DNA from: DASQUP01 sp035641235
GTDB taxonomy: Bacteria; Actinomycetota; CADDZG01; WHSQ01
NCBI GenBank assembly: GCA_035641235.1
Contig: DASQUP010000223.1
Location: forward strand, 1 to 60,478
Length of the DNA: 60,478 bases
Direction of reading: 5' to 3'
Shown here: positions 30,613 through 39,927 of the stretch, piece by piece
Position numbering within the stretch: position 1 is the first letter of the stretch
How the letters are laid out: every line of letters starts with the position of its first letter
Position numbers and translations under genes: made by a program
The notes under the pieces: model-generated
The model's input: only the letters and a program-made list of their open reading frames with translations
What the model was told of the DNA's origin: nothing
Databases searched by the model: none

Positions 30613-32058
30613 CTAAGCCTCGGGTCTGAGCGTGGGAAAGAGGATCACCTCGCGGAGCGAATCCCAGCCCAGCACCAACGTGAGGAAACGATCGATCCCC
30701 AAACCGAAGCCTCCCGCGGGAGGCATCCCGTATGCGAGCGCATCCAAGAAGTCCTCGTCGGGTAGCGCGGCCTCCTCCCCGGCGGCGCCGGCCTTGGCCT
30801 GTTGCTCGAATCGCCGGCGCTGTTCGGCGGGATCGTTGAGCTCCGAGTAGACGGTGGCGATCTCCTCGCCGCCTATCAGCAGGTCGTTCTGTTCGGTGAA
30901 GCCGGGGATCTCGCGGTGATCCTTTGCCAGGGGCGACACTTCCTTGGGAAAACCCGTCACGAACGTCGGCTGCCGGATCCTCTTTTCCGCCACCGCCTCG
31001 TAGACCTCGGTCAGCGTCTTGCCCGGTCCCCATGCAGGATGGATCTGAACGCCCACGTCTGTCGCCGCCTTGTCGATCGCTGCCCAATCTCCAGAGGTCC
31101 AGCTACCTTCGAGGTCTGGGCCGCCGCTCTCGACGATGGCTTCGAACATGGTCAGCCGCCGGAACGGGCTCGCGAGGTCGATCGGCTGCGGGCCGGAACC
31201 GACCTCGAGCCCCCCGCTGACGGCTTTTGCCGTCTCGCGGGTCAATTCCTCCACCAGCGCCATCGTGTGGTGGCCGTCGACATACGCCTCGTATGCCTCG
31301 AGCATCGTGAATTCAGTGTTGTGGCGCGGCGATATGCCTTCGTTGCGGAAACTGCGGTTCAGCTCGTAGACACGTTCGAATCCGCCGATCAGCAACCGCT
31401 TGAGGTACAGCTCCGGAGCAACGCGCAGGTACAGCTCCATGTCGAGCACGTTGTGATGGGTGACAAAGGGGCGCGCAACGGCACCGCTCCCAATCGGCTG
31501 AAGAATGGGGGTCTCGACTTCGACGAATCCGCGGGCGTCGAAGAAACCGCGAATCGCTGTATTGACGGCAGCGCGCGCCGACACGGCGCGCCGGGATTCG
31601 GGATTGACGATCAGATCGAGGTAGCGCTGTCTGTAACGGACTTCCACGTCGGAGATGCCGTGCCACTTCTCCGGCATCGGACGCGTGCACGGCGCGAGGA
31701 TCTCCGTGCTCGTCACCTTGATAGACAACTCCCCCCTCCGGGTCCGCATGATCTCGCCCTCGGCACCGACAATGTCGCCGACGCCGATGGCAAGGAACGC
31801 CGCCATACCGTCGTCCCCGAGAACCGCATGTTGGGCAAACAACTGGATCTTTCCCGTGGCGTCCGCAACGTCTGCAAAAGCGATCTTTCCATGCTCCCTC
31901 GTCGTTCGGATCCGGCCCGCGACCCGGACAACTTCGCCGGAATCGGTGCCGGCTTCGAGATCCTCAAACCGTTCTACGAGATCGCCGATCTCGTGACTGC
32001 GATCGAACGAATACGGATACTCGCCGTCGACCGGCGTTCCAGTTTGGGAATCCGTCAC
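30613..32058 (-). CDS. lysS: Lysyl-tRNA synthetase, class II
   Basis: 481 residues. An N-terminal OB-fold anticodon domain (VRVAGRIRTTREHGKIAFADVADATGKIQ) precedes the class II catalytic core: motif 1 around VNTAIRGFFDARGFVEVETPIL, motif 2 FRNEGISPRHNTEFTMLEAYEAY, motif 3 GGFGLGIDRFLTLVLG. The end LREVILFPTLRPE is typical. It overlaps coaX by 4 bp, reproducing the panC-coaX-lysS order seen in other Actinobacteria. Confidence 0.94.
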   Translation of the reverse strand: MTDSQTGTPVDGEYPYSFDRSHEIGDLVERFEDLEAGTDSGEVVRVAGRIRTTREHGKIAFADVADATGKIQLFAQHAVLGDDGMAAFLAIGVGDIVGAEGEIMRTRRGELSIKVTSTEILAPCTRPMPEKWHGISDVEVRYRQRYLDLIVNPESRRAVSARAAVNTAIRGFFDARGFVEVETPILQPIGSGAVARPFVTHHNVLDMELYLRVAPELYLKRLLIGGFERVYELNRSFRNEGISPRHNTEFTMLEAYEAYVDGHHTMALVEELTRETAKAVSGGLEVGSGPQPIDLASPFRRLTMFEAIVESGGPDLEGSWTSGDWAAIDKAATDVGVQIHPAWGPGKTLTEVYEAVAEKRIRQPTFVTGFPKEVSPLAKDHREIPGFTEQNDLLIGGEEIATVYSELNDPAEQRRRFEQQAKAGAAGEEAALPDEDFLDALAYGMPPAGGFGLGIDRFLTLVLGWDSLREVILFPTLRPEA

Positions 32059-32840
32059 TCGGTCTCTCCCTCGGCGTTTCGTTCGAAGATCAATCTGAGT
32101 CCCGTCAACGTCAACGTCGGCTCATATCGTTCGACTCTGCGGCAGAACTCCAGGATTACGGACGCAAGTCCGCCGGTCGCAACAACTCGGGCGTCCCCGC
32201 CCAGCTCGGCGGTCACCCGCTCGACCAATCCGTCCACCAGAGCTGCGGTCCCGAACATAATGCCCGATTGAGCGGCGGTCACGGTGCTCTTTCCGATGGC
32301 GGACGGAGGAATGACGAGCTCGACCCTTCGTATCTGCGCGGTCGACGAGAAGAGGGCTCCGGCTGCGGTGTCGACACCCGGCGCGATGGCACCACCGAGA
32401 TACTCTCCGCGGGCCGACACGGCGTCGACTGTGATGGCCGTGCCGAAGTCGACGACCACCACCGGGTCATCGGGCCACAGCGCATGCGCCGCGACGGCGT
32501 TGGCAATTCGGTCGGCGCCGACTTCGCGGGGGTTGTCGGTGACGACGGCCACTCCCGTCTTTACTCCCGGCTCGACTACAACCGCCGGGAAACCGAAGTA
32601 ACGCAACGTCATCTCGCGGAGCTCCTGTGTCGCCCGCGGTACTACAGATGAGATGCACACACCCGTTATCTGCCGGGAGAAGGACAGATCTCCCAAAGCC
32701 AGGAACTCGCCGAACAGCAGCGCAAGTTCGTCTGCCGTCCGCGACGCTTCCGTGGACGCGCGCCACTCGTGCTGAAGCACGTCTCGATCGAAGACGCCGA
32801 GGTGGGTCTGGGTGTTGCCGACGTCAACTGCGAGAAGCAC
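32055..32840 (-). CDS. coaX: Type III pantothenate kinase
   Basis: 261 residues of the ASKHA fold: the phosphate loop LLAVDVGNTQTHLGVF, the catalytic VVVDFGTAITVDAVSARGEYLGGAIAPGV segment with GADRIANAVAAH before it, and ATGGLASVI near the end. It performs the first committed step of CoA synthesis. It overlaps panC by 17 bp and lysS by 4 bp, so pantothenate is made and phosphorylated by neighbouring genes. Confidence 0.93.
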   Translation of the reverse strand: MLLAVDVGNTQTHLGVFDRDVLQHEWRASTEASRTADELALLFGEFLALGDLSFSRQITGVCISSVVPRATQELREMTLRYFGFPAVVVEPGVKTGVAVVTDNPREVGADRIANAVAAHALWPDDPVVVVDFGTAITVDAVSARGEYLGGAIAPGVDTAAGALFSSTAQIRRVELVIPPSAIGKSTVTAAQSGIMFGTAALVDGLVERVTAELGGDARVVATGGLASVILEFCRRVERYEPTLTLTGLRLIFERNAEGETE

Positions 32841-33696
32841 CGGACTCGCCTCCCTCCAGGTCTGCAGACGTCACGAGCACGTTGTCTATCAGGCGAGCGC
32901 GTCCGACGCGCGCTGCAACCGCCAGCAGGACCGGTCCGTTCGCGCTCGGTGGACCGAACGAGTCGGGATCGCAGGCCGCCGTGTAGTCCGGCACTACTCC
33001 CTCCTTGGAAAAGACCTCGTTCATTGCTGCTTCCGACGCGCCGACGTCTTCGGTCTGCTGGAGCCGCCGCCGGCCTGCCTGAAGCGCCCGGAACAAGACG
33101 GTCGCCGTGGCCCGTTCGCCGTCTGTCAGGTACGCATTGCGACTACTCAGGGCCAGGCCGTCGGGCTCCCTCACGATCGGGCAGACAACGATCTCCAGAT
33201 CGAAATCGAGGTCGCGGACCATACGCTTTAGGACCGCAACTTGCTGTGCATCCTTCTGACCGAAGTAGGCACGCGCGGGGCGGACGATGTTGAAAAGCTT
33301 CGCCACCACTGTGCACACGCCGTCGAAGTGTCCCGGGCGGTGTGCGCCTTCCAGCACTTCTGCGAGGGGACCTACGTTTACCTTCGTGGAGCGTCCCGGC
33401 GGATACATGTCCTCAAGAGACGGGATGAATACCGCGTCGGCCCCGGCATCTCCGAGCCGCGCCACATCCTCGTCTTCGTTTCGGGGGTACGCCGCGAAGT
33501 CTTCATTGGGCCCGAACTGAAGCGGGTTGACGAAGATGCTTGCCGCAACGACCTTGTCGGCTGCGCGGGCAGCACGCACCAATGACAGATGCCCTTCGTG
33601 GAGAGCTCCCATTGTCGGGACAAACCCGATGAGGCGCTCGGATCGTGCGGTCGCGAGCTCGGAGCGGAACTCGGCGGGACTCCTCAGGACCCTCAT
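32824..33696 (-). CDS. panC: Pantothenate synthetase
   Basis: 290 residues. The ATP-binding signature VPTMGALHEGHLSLVRAA and the second motif SIFVNPLQFGPNEDFAAYPR are intact, as are YFGQKDAQQVAVLKRMVRDL and the KMSKS-like region in LSSRNAYL. It joins pantoate and beta-alanine. It overlaps the DUF2520 gene by 4 bp upstream. panB and panD are not in this window. Confidence 0.94.
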   Translation of the reverse strand: MRVLRSPAEFRSELATARSERLIGFVPTMGALHEGHLSLVRAARAADKVVAASIFVNPLQFGPNEDFAAYPRNEDEDVARLGDAGADAVFIPSLEDMYPPGRSTKVNVGPLAEVLEGAHRPGHFDGVCTVVAKLFNIVRPARAYFGQKDAQQVAVLKRMVRDLDFDLEIVVCPIVREPDGLALSSRNAYLTDGERATATVLFRALQAGRRRLQQTEDVGASEAAMNEVFSKEGVVPDYTAACDPDSFGPPSANGPVLLAVAARVGRARLIDNVLVTSADLEGGESGASRS

Positions 33697-34556
33697 CTGC
33701 CCTCCACCACGGCAGTCATAACCCTCTCGGTCGCAGCATCGATGCGCTGGGAGCGGCGCGCCGAGTCGATAATCGAGCGGGAGACGGCGCGATATGCGGA
33801 ATCGAGGCCCGGCGCGACTCGGGCGATGGCCTCGAGATGGCCGCGCACCGTCTCGGCCTCACCGCGCACCACCGGTCCCGTCAGCGTCGCTCCACCGCCT
33901 CCGCCCTCCCGGGCGTTCGCCACCGCGCCGGCCGCCAGCGGGGCGAGGACACCTGCGGGATCGGCGATGCCTGCGGCCGCCAGCATTGCCTCGCCTGCGG
34001 CCAGAAGGGCGGCGATCCCGTTTGCCGTCGTGACGGATGCCGCGTGCCACAACGGGCGCATCTCTTCTGCAACGGCCACCGGCCGGCCGTGAAGGTCCCG
34101 CCCGACGAGAGCGAACGCCCATTCGCGCAACTCGTCGGGACAGGTGACCCCCCAGGCGCTACCGGGGAGCCGGGCGATCGCCGTAACCGGGTCGGGGCAC
34201 GCCTGCACCGGATGGAGCGCCGCCCGCCCGACGTTGTCCGGCAGGGCGTCGAGGGGACCAGTTCCGAGCGACCCGGCGAAATGGCACACAACCGTGCCGG
34301 GTCCGACGACGCCTGCAAGTCGCTCGGCAAGTTCATGGATTGCGCGGTCGGGCACGCCCAGCAACACGAGATCGGAGTCCGGGACATGATCGAAATCCAC
34401 GAGCGGCGCGCCGAGAAGGTCCGCGCTCCGGCGCGCCGAGCTCCTGTCGGGCGGCCCGACCCCAACGATCGAATGCCCCGAATCCGCAAGGAGACGCGCC
34501 ACGGCAGTCCCAACGCTGCCCGGACCTACGAGCAGGATTCTGTGTGACCTCATCAT
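33693..34556 (-). CDS. Rossmann-fold DUF2520 protein next to panC
   Basis: About 287 residues. The N-terminal NAD(P)-binding fold begins HRILLVGPGSVGTAVARLLADSGH, and the C-terminal helical DUF2520 domain follows, with HPVQACPDP and a WHAASVTTANGIAALLAAGE helix. The architecture matches 6-phosphogluconate-dehydrogenase-like reductases. Its constant place upstream of panC in Actinobacteria suggests a role in pantothenate synthesis, perhaps ketopantoate reduction, but this is inference. I chose ATG 34556 (or 34553) because the longer frame upstream has no similarity. Confidence 0.85.
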   Translation of the reverse strand: MMRSHRILLVGPGSVGTAVARLLADSGHSIVGVGPPDRSSARRSADLLGAPLVDFDHVPDSDLVLLGVPDRAIHELAERLAGVVGPGTVVCHFAGSLGTGPLDALPDNVGRAALHPVQACPDPVTAIARLPGSAWGVTCPDELREWAFALVGRDLHGRPVAVAEEMRPLWHAASVTTANGIAALLAAGEAMLAAAGIADPAGVLAPLAAGAVANAREGGGGGATLTGPVVRGEAETVRGHLEAIARVAPGLDSAYRAVSRSIIDSARRSQRIDAATERVMTAVVEGR

Positions 34557-34577
34557 GTCGGAACCGCGGCCTTGAAT

Positions 34578-34628
34578 CGTTCTTTGGGATATCGGCCGCG
34601 CATAGCGCGGTGAATTACCCAAAGAACG
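34578..34628. terminator. Nested inverted repeat upstream of the DUF2520 gene
   Basis: CGTTCTTTGGG pairs with CCCAAAGAACG (perfect 11 bp), and at the centre CCGCGC-ATA-GCGCGG forms a second hairpin, with 7-nt asymmetric strands between. It lies between the M4 peptidase stop (34810) and the DUF2520 start (34556), 22 bp from the latter. It could end the peptidase transcript or be an operator for the pan operon. I see nothing else in the 253-bp gap. Confidence 0.5.
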
Positions 34629-34809
34629 CTGGGGCCCCGACTTTCGACAGAAGAACGTTGCATCGTCACGATCGCTCCAGTCCACTCGGGTACCGGTCGT
34701 GCAGCGCAATATACGACCACAAGATCAGAGCGACTACGCGCCTCCGGCGGCGACGCGTGCCGCGCACGGCGGTCTGCTTGCTTTGTTAACGAGCGGCGGC
34801 TAAAGCGAT

Positions 34810-37503
34810 TTAACAGGTCCCGGCGGGACTCGACCTCGTCACCAAGTCCGTCGACAATCGGGACGAGTCCATGAAGACGACGTTCTGGCCCCAGCCGATC
34901 GCGGGGAATGCCTGGTCCCCCTTGTTGCAGGAGACGAATAGCGGCGGCCCGCCCTTCGCCGACACCATGAAGACGTCTCGGCCGACCTCCGCCGCCGGCA
35001 GCGAGGGGTGGGAGTAGCCGAACTCCTCGTGATACGCGACCCAGTTGTTGTTCGCCGACACCTTCGGAGGTGATGTGTAGCCGTTCCACACCGGAGCAAG
35101 GCGATGGGTCTCCTTGAACAGAGGTTTGATCTCTTTACCGTTTCGCCGAGCGCGCATGATGGTTCCGAACCCCGCCCCCGATCGCCTGGTGAAGAAGTCG
35201 GAGTCCTCGTACCAGTACACGTACTTGCCCGCGATCGCGGGCGCGCCGACAAACGCCCGCCCGGGTCTATCGATGCGGACCTTCTTGCCGGTCTTGAAAT
35301 TCATCAGTCCGATGGCGGCGCGTTCCCCGAAGTCGGGGACGTCCCACCACGCGATCCAATTGCCGGACACGTCGGGCTCGTATTCCTCCCCAAACTTGTT
35401 CGTCACCCTGACGGGCTTCTTGCCCAAGCGGCGCGCAAATATGTTCGTATCGCCCCGGCGGGTGTCCTCCCATGCCACAAGATTGCCGTCGACCGATGGG
35501 AACCACTGAAAGCCGCGCGCCGACTGGATTCTTTTGAGGCCACCTCCGAGCCGGCGTCCGTTGACCTCGAAGTCGAGGCCGCCGGATTTCTCAGTAACGT
35601 GGGACCACACGGCGAGGTCGCCTGAGAGGTCGGGCAGCTCATCGTTAACCGTCGTGGCACTCCGGCTCTGACCGACATCGGTGAGGCCCCCCGTTCCGTT
35701 GATATTGCCGACGACAATCTGCGCCGGCTCGCAGCAGGCGGCAAGTGGATCCTGATAGTGAGCCACGACGTAGCGCGATCCAGAAGCCCTCGGGGGTGAG
35801 AAGAAGGAACCAAGTGGCGCGAAGTTCTCAATTAAAACGTCGGAGTCCGATCCACCGACCTCATCCCAGCCGGCAACGATGCCCGCGGCATCAAAGACCC
35901 CGGCCACGACATTCTTCTCGCTCGCACTGAACCCCAGGGCCTCGGCCGCCGCAAGAATCGAAGTGCGGCCGTCCGTGAACCCGTCGAGTGGAGTCGTGTA
36001 TTCGGTGAGAGCCGTGTAGACGAGCATGTCGGCCATGTCTGCCGGGAGCTGCTCCCGGAGATTCCAGAGCGCGCCTCCGTAGATCGTCGAGTTCAAGTGA
36101 ACGCCGCCGTTATCGATATCGGCGAGGTAGTAGATGTAGTCGTCGGTCGTCCGGCCGTCGTTCAGATCACGCAGGGGACAATCCCAGGCATCCGGGAGAG
36201 CGACCTTGCAGATGTCCTCTCCGATAAACCCGGCACCAGGTGTATCCATCGCCGTCCCGGAAACGTCGACATCGACTGCATTTCCGAAGTAGTCGGAATA
36301 AGCCTCGTTCATGGCGCCCGACTGACCCAGGTACACGAGGTCACCGCTGAACTCGGTAACACCATGTGTGAGCTCGTGGGCGACGATATCGAGATCGGCG
36401 GAGAGCGGATAGAGCTGTGTCGGATCGGGGTTTCCGTAGATCATCTTTTCCCCGTCCCACAACGCGTTGTACAGGGGAGCTCCTTGGAAGTCACCTGCGT
36501 TTACAACCGAGACGATGGACATTCCGTCGCCGTCGATGGAATTGCGTCCGAGTGCCAGGAAATATTCGTAGACCTGCCCGGCCCCCCAATGAGCGTCCAC
36601 CGCACCACTTGTTGTGTTCGACCCATCAAAGGTCGTATCGGTGTCGGTGGCGATGTTGGCGTCGGTGGGAACGAAGGTGACGAAATCCTCGCCGAGTGCA
36701 TCATGGGTGGTGATCTCTCCGCCGTCGGCGAACATCGCGCGCGATTGATCGCGCGCCTCGATGGTCGTGCCTCGGCGATAGAGATTGAGGGTGACTGAGT
36801 CACCATCGGCATCGATGCCGGTACCAACGACCGGTCCGTCGAACTTGATGTTGTTGTAGGTGAGAGCGATCGCACCGGTGTGTGCGTTGACGAATACTTC
36901 CTGCCTCACCGGCACACGGCCGATCGTCACCCCGCGCAACGTGAAGTGATACGCCGGTGTGCCCCCTCCGGTTGGAAGCACGCTGAGTCCGTGGCTCTCA
37001 ACTCCATCCGCCACAACGTTCCTGACCCGTCGCACCGCCAGCCGGCGCGCCGACGCCTCCGAAAAGCGCGGCTCTACGTCGACGTCTAGGTCGGTGAAGA
37101 AGTTTCCGTTGACCGATTCGGTCGCGAGACCCTCCGACGACCTCCGCATGTGGACCAGGTACTGGGCACCGAAGACCGGTGTTCCCTTGTATTGCTGACT
37201 GAAGCGGACGGTCGTCCGATCGTCGCTGCGGATAACCTCCTCAACGACGAGATCCCTCCCCGGGTCCGAGATCTCGTAGCGTCCGACGTTTCGTCGCAGG
37301 TGGGCCCTGGCGGCTCGAGGCGCGGGGAGCTTCCGGGCGTCCTCCCTGATACCCAGCACCGAACGAGGAGCATCGGTGTTCTGGCCGCGTACAACCTGCC
37401 GGCGGTGCCGCTGAGCGGAAGCAGGCATGGCCGAAACAAGGCCGCCGATAAGGGCGAACGCGGCAATGAGTGTGATGGTCTTTCTCAATTGATGGCCCCT
37501 CAT
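34810..37503 (-). CDS. Secreted M4 (thermolysin-family) metallopeptidase with C-terminal propeller
   Basis: 897 residues: signal peptide (LRKTITLIAAFALIGGLVSAMPASA, about residues 6-30), propeptide of the FTP/PepSY type (to about residue 215), then the M4 catalytic domain. The zinc site is H376-E-L-T-H380 with the third ligand E400 in GAMNEAYSDYFG. From about residue 560 on, the protein is not M4-like. It shows repeated units such as GNLVAWEDTRRGDTNIFARRL and GNWIAWWDVPDFGERAAIGLM, typical of a TolB/YncE-like beta-propeller. The histidine normally found in the C-terminal active-site segment was not located securely. The gene interrupts the conserved pan-fol neighbourhood. Confidence 0.88.
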   Translation of the reverse strand: MRGHQLRKTITLIAAFALIGGLVSAMPASAQRHRRQVVRGQNTDAPRSVLGIREDARKLPAPRAARAHLRRNVGRYEISDPGRDLVVEEVIRSDDRTTVRFSQQYKGTPVFGAQYLVHMRRSSEGLATESVNGNFFTDLDVDVEPRFSEASARRLAVRRVRNVVADGVESHGLSVLPTGGGTPAYHFTLRGVTIGRVPVRQEVFVNAHTGAIALTYNNIKFDGPVVGTGIDADGDSVTLNLYRRGTTIEARDQSRAMFADGGEITTHDALGEDFVTFVPTDANIATDTDTTFDGSNTTSGAVDAHWGAGQVYEYFLALGRNSIDGDGMSIVSVVNAGDFQGAPLYNALWDGEKMIYGNPDPTQLYPLSADLDIVAHELTHGVTEFSGDLVYLGQSGAMNEAYSDYFGNAVDVDVSGTAMDTPGAGFIGEDICKVALPDAWDCPLRDLNDGRTTDDYIYYLADIDNGGVHLNSTIYGGALWNLREQLPADMADMLVYTALTEYTTPLDGFTDGRTSILAAAEALGFSASEKNVVAGVFDAAGIVAGWDEVGGSDSDVLIENFAPLGSFFSPPRASGSRYVVAHYQDPLAACCEPAQIVVGNINGTGGLTDVGQSRSATTVNDELPDLSGDLAVWSHVTEKSGGLDFEVNGRRLGGGLKRIQSARGFQWFPSVDGNLVAWEDTRRGDTNIFARRLGKKPVRVTNKFGEEYEPDVSGNWIAWWDVPDFGERAAIGLMNFKTGKKVRIDRPGRAFVGAPAIAGKYVYWYEDSDFFTRRSGAGFGTIMRARRNGKEIKPLFKETHRLAPVWNGYTSPPKVSANNNWVAYHEEFGYSHPSLPAAEVGRDVFMVSAKGGPPLFVSCNKGDQAFPAIGWGQNVVFMDSSRLSTDLVTRSSPAGTC

Positions 37504-37572
37504 TCAAGTGTGGACGGCGCGCACCGGGCGCCACTTAATGGCTCGTGGGCACCCTATCGCTCCAGGAGGGGC

Positions 37573-38058
37573 CTAGAAAGGCTCTAGATAAAGGATTTCG
37601 CCCTCGGCTTCGTCGAGATACGTCTTGTACGGCATCTCCCATGGGTCTGAAGCCTCTGGGTCGATCTCGAGAAGCGGTACGAGGACGAACCTTCTATCGG
37701 TCAGGCGCGGGTGGGGTATCTCGAGGTCGGGTTCGACGATCTTCTCGTCGTCGAAGATGAGAACATCGAGGTCGACGACCCGCGGGCCCCACCGAATATC
37801 ACTTGGCTCGCGGCCAAGCCTCGTCTCGATTGCTTTGCAGATCTCGAAGAGTTCCCGGGGGCCGACCTCCGCGTCGATCTTGCAGACCATGTTGACGAAA
37901 GACCTTTGGGGAACTCCCCCCACGGCGGTCGTTTCATAGAGGCCGGAGGTGGCGCGGATTTGGATTCCGGGCGCGTTCCCCAGTTCTTCCACGGCGCGCC
38001 GGCAGAAGCCTTTTCTGTCGCCGACATTCGATCCTATTCCGATGAAAGCCGTGGTCAT
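37573..38058 (-). CDS. folK: Dihydropterin pyrophosphokinase (HPPK)
   Basis: 161 residues with the HPPK pattern FIGIGSNVGDR at the start, SGLYETTAVGGVPQRSFVNMVCKI, and the signature RWGPRVVDLDVLIFDDEKI followed by IPHPRLTDRRFVLVPLLEI. It transfers pyrophosphate from ATP to hydroxymethyl-dihydropterin. It lies 9 bp after folB in the folE-folP-folB-folK operon. Confidence 0.94.
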   Translation of the reverse strand: MTTAFIGIGSNVGDRKGFCRRAVEELGNAPGIQIRATSGLYETTAVGGVPQRSFVNMVCKIDAEVGPRELFEICKAIETRLGREPSDIRWGPRVVDLDVLIFDDEKIVEPDLEIPHPRLTDRRFVLVPLLEIDPEASDPWEMPYKTYLDEAEGEILYLEPF

Positions 38059-38067
38059 CTCTTGGTC

Positions 38068-38430
38068 CTACCCGCCGTCTCGTTCGATCGTCACAGAAAC
38101 GGCTCGTATGTCTTCCTCGATCGGTGGGTGTTCCTTCGCCACCGTTACCGTAACTCCTACTCTCCCGTACTTCTCCTTCAAAACCGTGGCAATGCGCTCT
38201 GCAACGTATTCGAGCAGTCGGGCCTCCGTGGATCGGACGACCTCCGCCACGACGGAGGCCACCTCGTGATAGTTGATCGTGTCTGCGAGGTCGTCGCTAA
38301 CCCCCGCTGCCGTAGTGTCCGTACGTAATTCGACGTTGATCAGCAATCCCCTGGGGTGCTCCCGCTCGATGTCACCCACCCCGACCCGGGTGGAGACTCT
38401 GAGGTCGTGGATGCGAATCACGTCGTTCAT
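38068..38430 (-). CDS. folB: Dihydroneopterin aldolase
   Basis: 120 residues, the full length of the family. DVIRIHDLRVSTRVGVGDIEREHPRGLLINVEL matches the N-terminal region, INYHEVASVVAEVV the pterin-binding part, and VTVAKEHPPI the catalytic lysine segment. The ATG overlaps the folP stop by 4 bp; the frame upstream lies within folP and is not used. Confidence 0.92.
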   Translation of the reverse strand: MNDVIRIHDLRVSTRVGVGDIEREHPRGLLINVELRTDTTAAGVSDDLADTINYHEVASVVAEVVRSTEARLLEYVAERIATVLKEKYGRVGVTVTVAKEHPPIEEDIRAVSVTIERDGG

Positions 38431-39266
38431 CCGCGCCCCGCATCCCGAATCGCCTCGGTCACGGCGACGATCCGATACATCTCTCTTACATCGTGGACAC
38501 GCACGATCTGGGCACCGCGACCGACCGCCCATGCAACTGTTGCTGCCGTGCCCTCAACCCTCTCGGACTCGGGGAGGTCGAGCAGGGCACCGAGGAAGGA
38601 CTTGCGCGAGGTTCCGATCACCACGGGATACCCGAGCCCGATGAGCTCCTCGATGCGATTGAGAAGCACGAGATTGTGCTCCGGGGTCTTTGCGAATCCG
38701 AAGCCGGGATCGATGGCAATGGCATCGCGCGGGACCCCCGCACGCTGGAGCTCCCCGGCGCGCCGGGTGAGGAACGAGCCGACCTCTCCCACAACGTCAC
38801 CGTATTGGACAAGCGATCGCATCGTCTCCGGGGTGCCGCGCGAATGCATGACGACTGCTGCCGCTTGTGTTTCCGCAACTACTACATCCATCCCGGGGTC
38901 GGCGATCTCGCCGGCGGTGTCGTTGATGATGCACGCACCGGCATCCACCGCTCGACGAGCGACATCGGGTTTGCGTGTGTCGATCGAGATCGCTCCATCG
39001 GACTCGACGGCCAGCTCCTCGATAACGGGGATCACGCGCCGAAGTTCTTCCTCCAGGGAGACCGGTGCCGCTCCCGGGCGCGTGGACTCACCTCCAACAT
39101 CGATGATCGACGCACCGTCCGCCACCATATCCAGGGCATGTTTGATCGCAGCCCTCGGATCGAGCCACAGTCCTCCGTCGGAGAACGAGTCGGGCGTGAC
39201 ATTCAATACGCCCATCACCGCCGGCCGATCGAGGGAGAGGATGCGGTTCCGGCACCGCAGGTGCAT
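38427..39266 (-). CDS. folP: Dihydropteroate synthase
   Basis: 279 residues forming a TIM barrel with signature 1 MGVLNVTPDSFSDGG, signature 2 IIDVGGESTRPGA, and the downstream IDPGFGFAKTPEHNLVLLNRI and VIGTSRKSFLGALL segments that bind pterin and phosphate. It joins p-aminobenzoate to the pterin. It is 2 bp after folE and overlaps folB, so the four folate enzymes are translationally coupled. Confidence 0.95.
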   Translation of the reverse strand: MHLRCRNRILSLDRPAVMGVLNVTPDSFSDGGLWLDPRAAIKHALDMVADGASIIDVGGESTRPGAAPVSLEEELRRVIPVIEELAVESDGAISIDTRKPDVARRAVDAGACIINDTAGEIADPGMDVVVAETQAAAVVMHSRGTPETMRSLVQYGDVVGEVGSFLTRRAGELQRAGVPRDAIAIDPGFGFAKTPEHNLVLLNRIEELIGLGYPVVIGTSRKSFLGALLDLPESERVEGTAATVAWAVGRGAQIVRVHDVREMYRIVAVTEAIRDAGRG

Positions 39267-39268
39267 GG

Positions 39269-39877
39269 CTATCCTCGGGCGATGAGGCCCATGGCCTCGG
39301 CGCGCGTCGCCTCGTTTCTCCGGAACATGCCGCGCACGGCCGACGTCACCGTCTGGCTGCCCGGCTTCCTGACACCGCGCATGCTCATGCAGAGGTGTTC
39401 GGCCTCGATTACAACCAAGACGCCGCGTGGGTCGAGTGCCCGCTCGATCGCGTCCGCAATCTGAGTCGTGAGCCTTTCCTGAACCTGTGGCCTCTTCGCC
39501 AGGACGTCGACGGCTCTGACGAGTTTCGAAAGGCCGGTGATCTGACCGCTCTCGTTCGGAATGTAGGCCACGTGTGCCTCACCGACGAACGGGATTAGGT
39601 GGTGCTCGCAGAAGCTCGCAAGCGGGATGTCCCGCACCATGATCATCTCGTCGTGGTCGGCATCGAATCTGACATCGAGCTCGTCTATCGGGTCCTTGTG
39701 GAGGCCCTCGAAGAGCTCCTCGTACATTTCCGCGACGCGCTCCGGAGTGCGTTTGAGGCCGTCGCGCTCGACGTCCTCCCCGATCGCCGTGAGGATCCCG
39801 CGCACATGGAGAGCGATCTCGTCACGATCGGTCCCGGCGCGCCGAATGGCCCTTACGTTCTCTGGTCTTTCGCTCAT
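39269..39877 (-). CDS. folE: GTP cyclohydrolase I
   Basis: 202 residues. Zinc ligands are visible in FCEHHLIPFVGEAHVAYIP and in the AEHLCMSMRGVRKPGSQT segment, and GLSKLVRAVDVLAKRPQVQERLT is the family core. It makes dihydroneopterin triphosphate, the first step of the pathway completed by folB, folK and folP here. It lies downstream of ftsH but is separated from it by a 270-bp repeat region. Confidence 0.95.
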   Translation of the reverse strand: MSERPENVRAIRRAGTDRDEIALHVRGILTAIGEDVERDGLKRTPERVAEMYEELFEGLHKDPIDELDVRFDADHDEMIMVRDIPLASFCEHHLIPFVGEAHVAYIPNESGQITGLSKLVRAVDVLAKRPQVQERLTTQIADAIERALDPRGVLVVIEAEHLCMSMRGVRKPGSQTVTSAVRGMFRRNEATRAEAMGLIARG

Positions 39878-39927
39878 ACCATCACGTTAACCGGAGTCCG
39901 CCAGCATCCATTCCGGCAGGTTTGTGT

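Noticed and set aside
30802..32271. 489-codon plus-strand frame opposite lysS and coaX
   Set aside because: Antisense to two secure genes and of arbitrary composition; no ribosome binding site.
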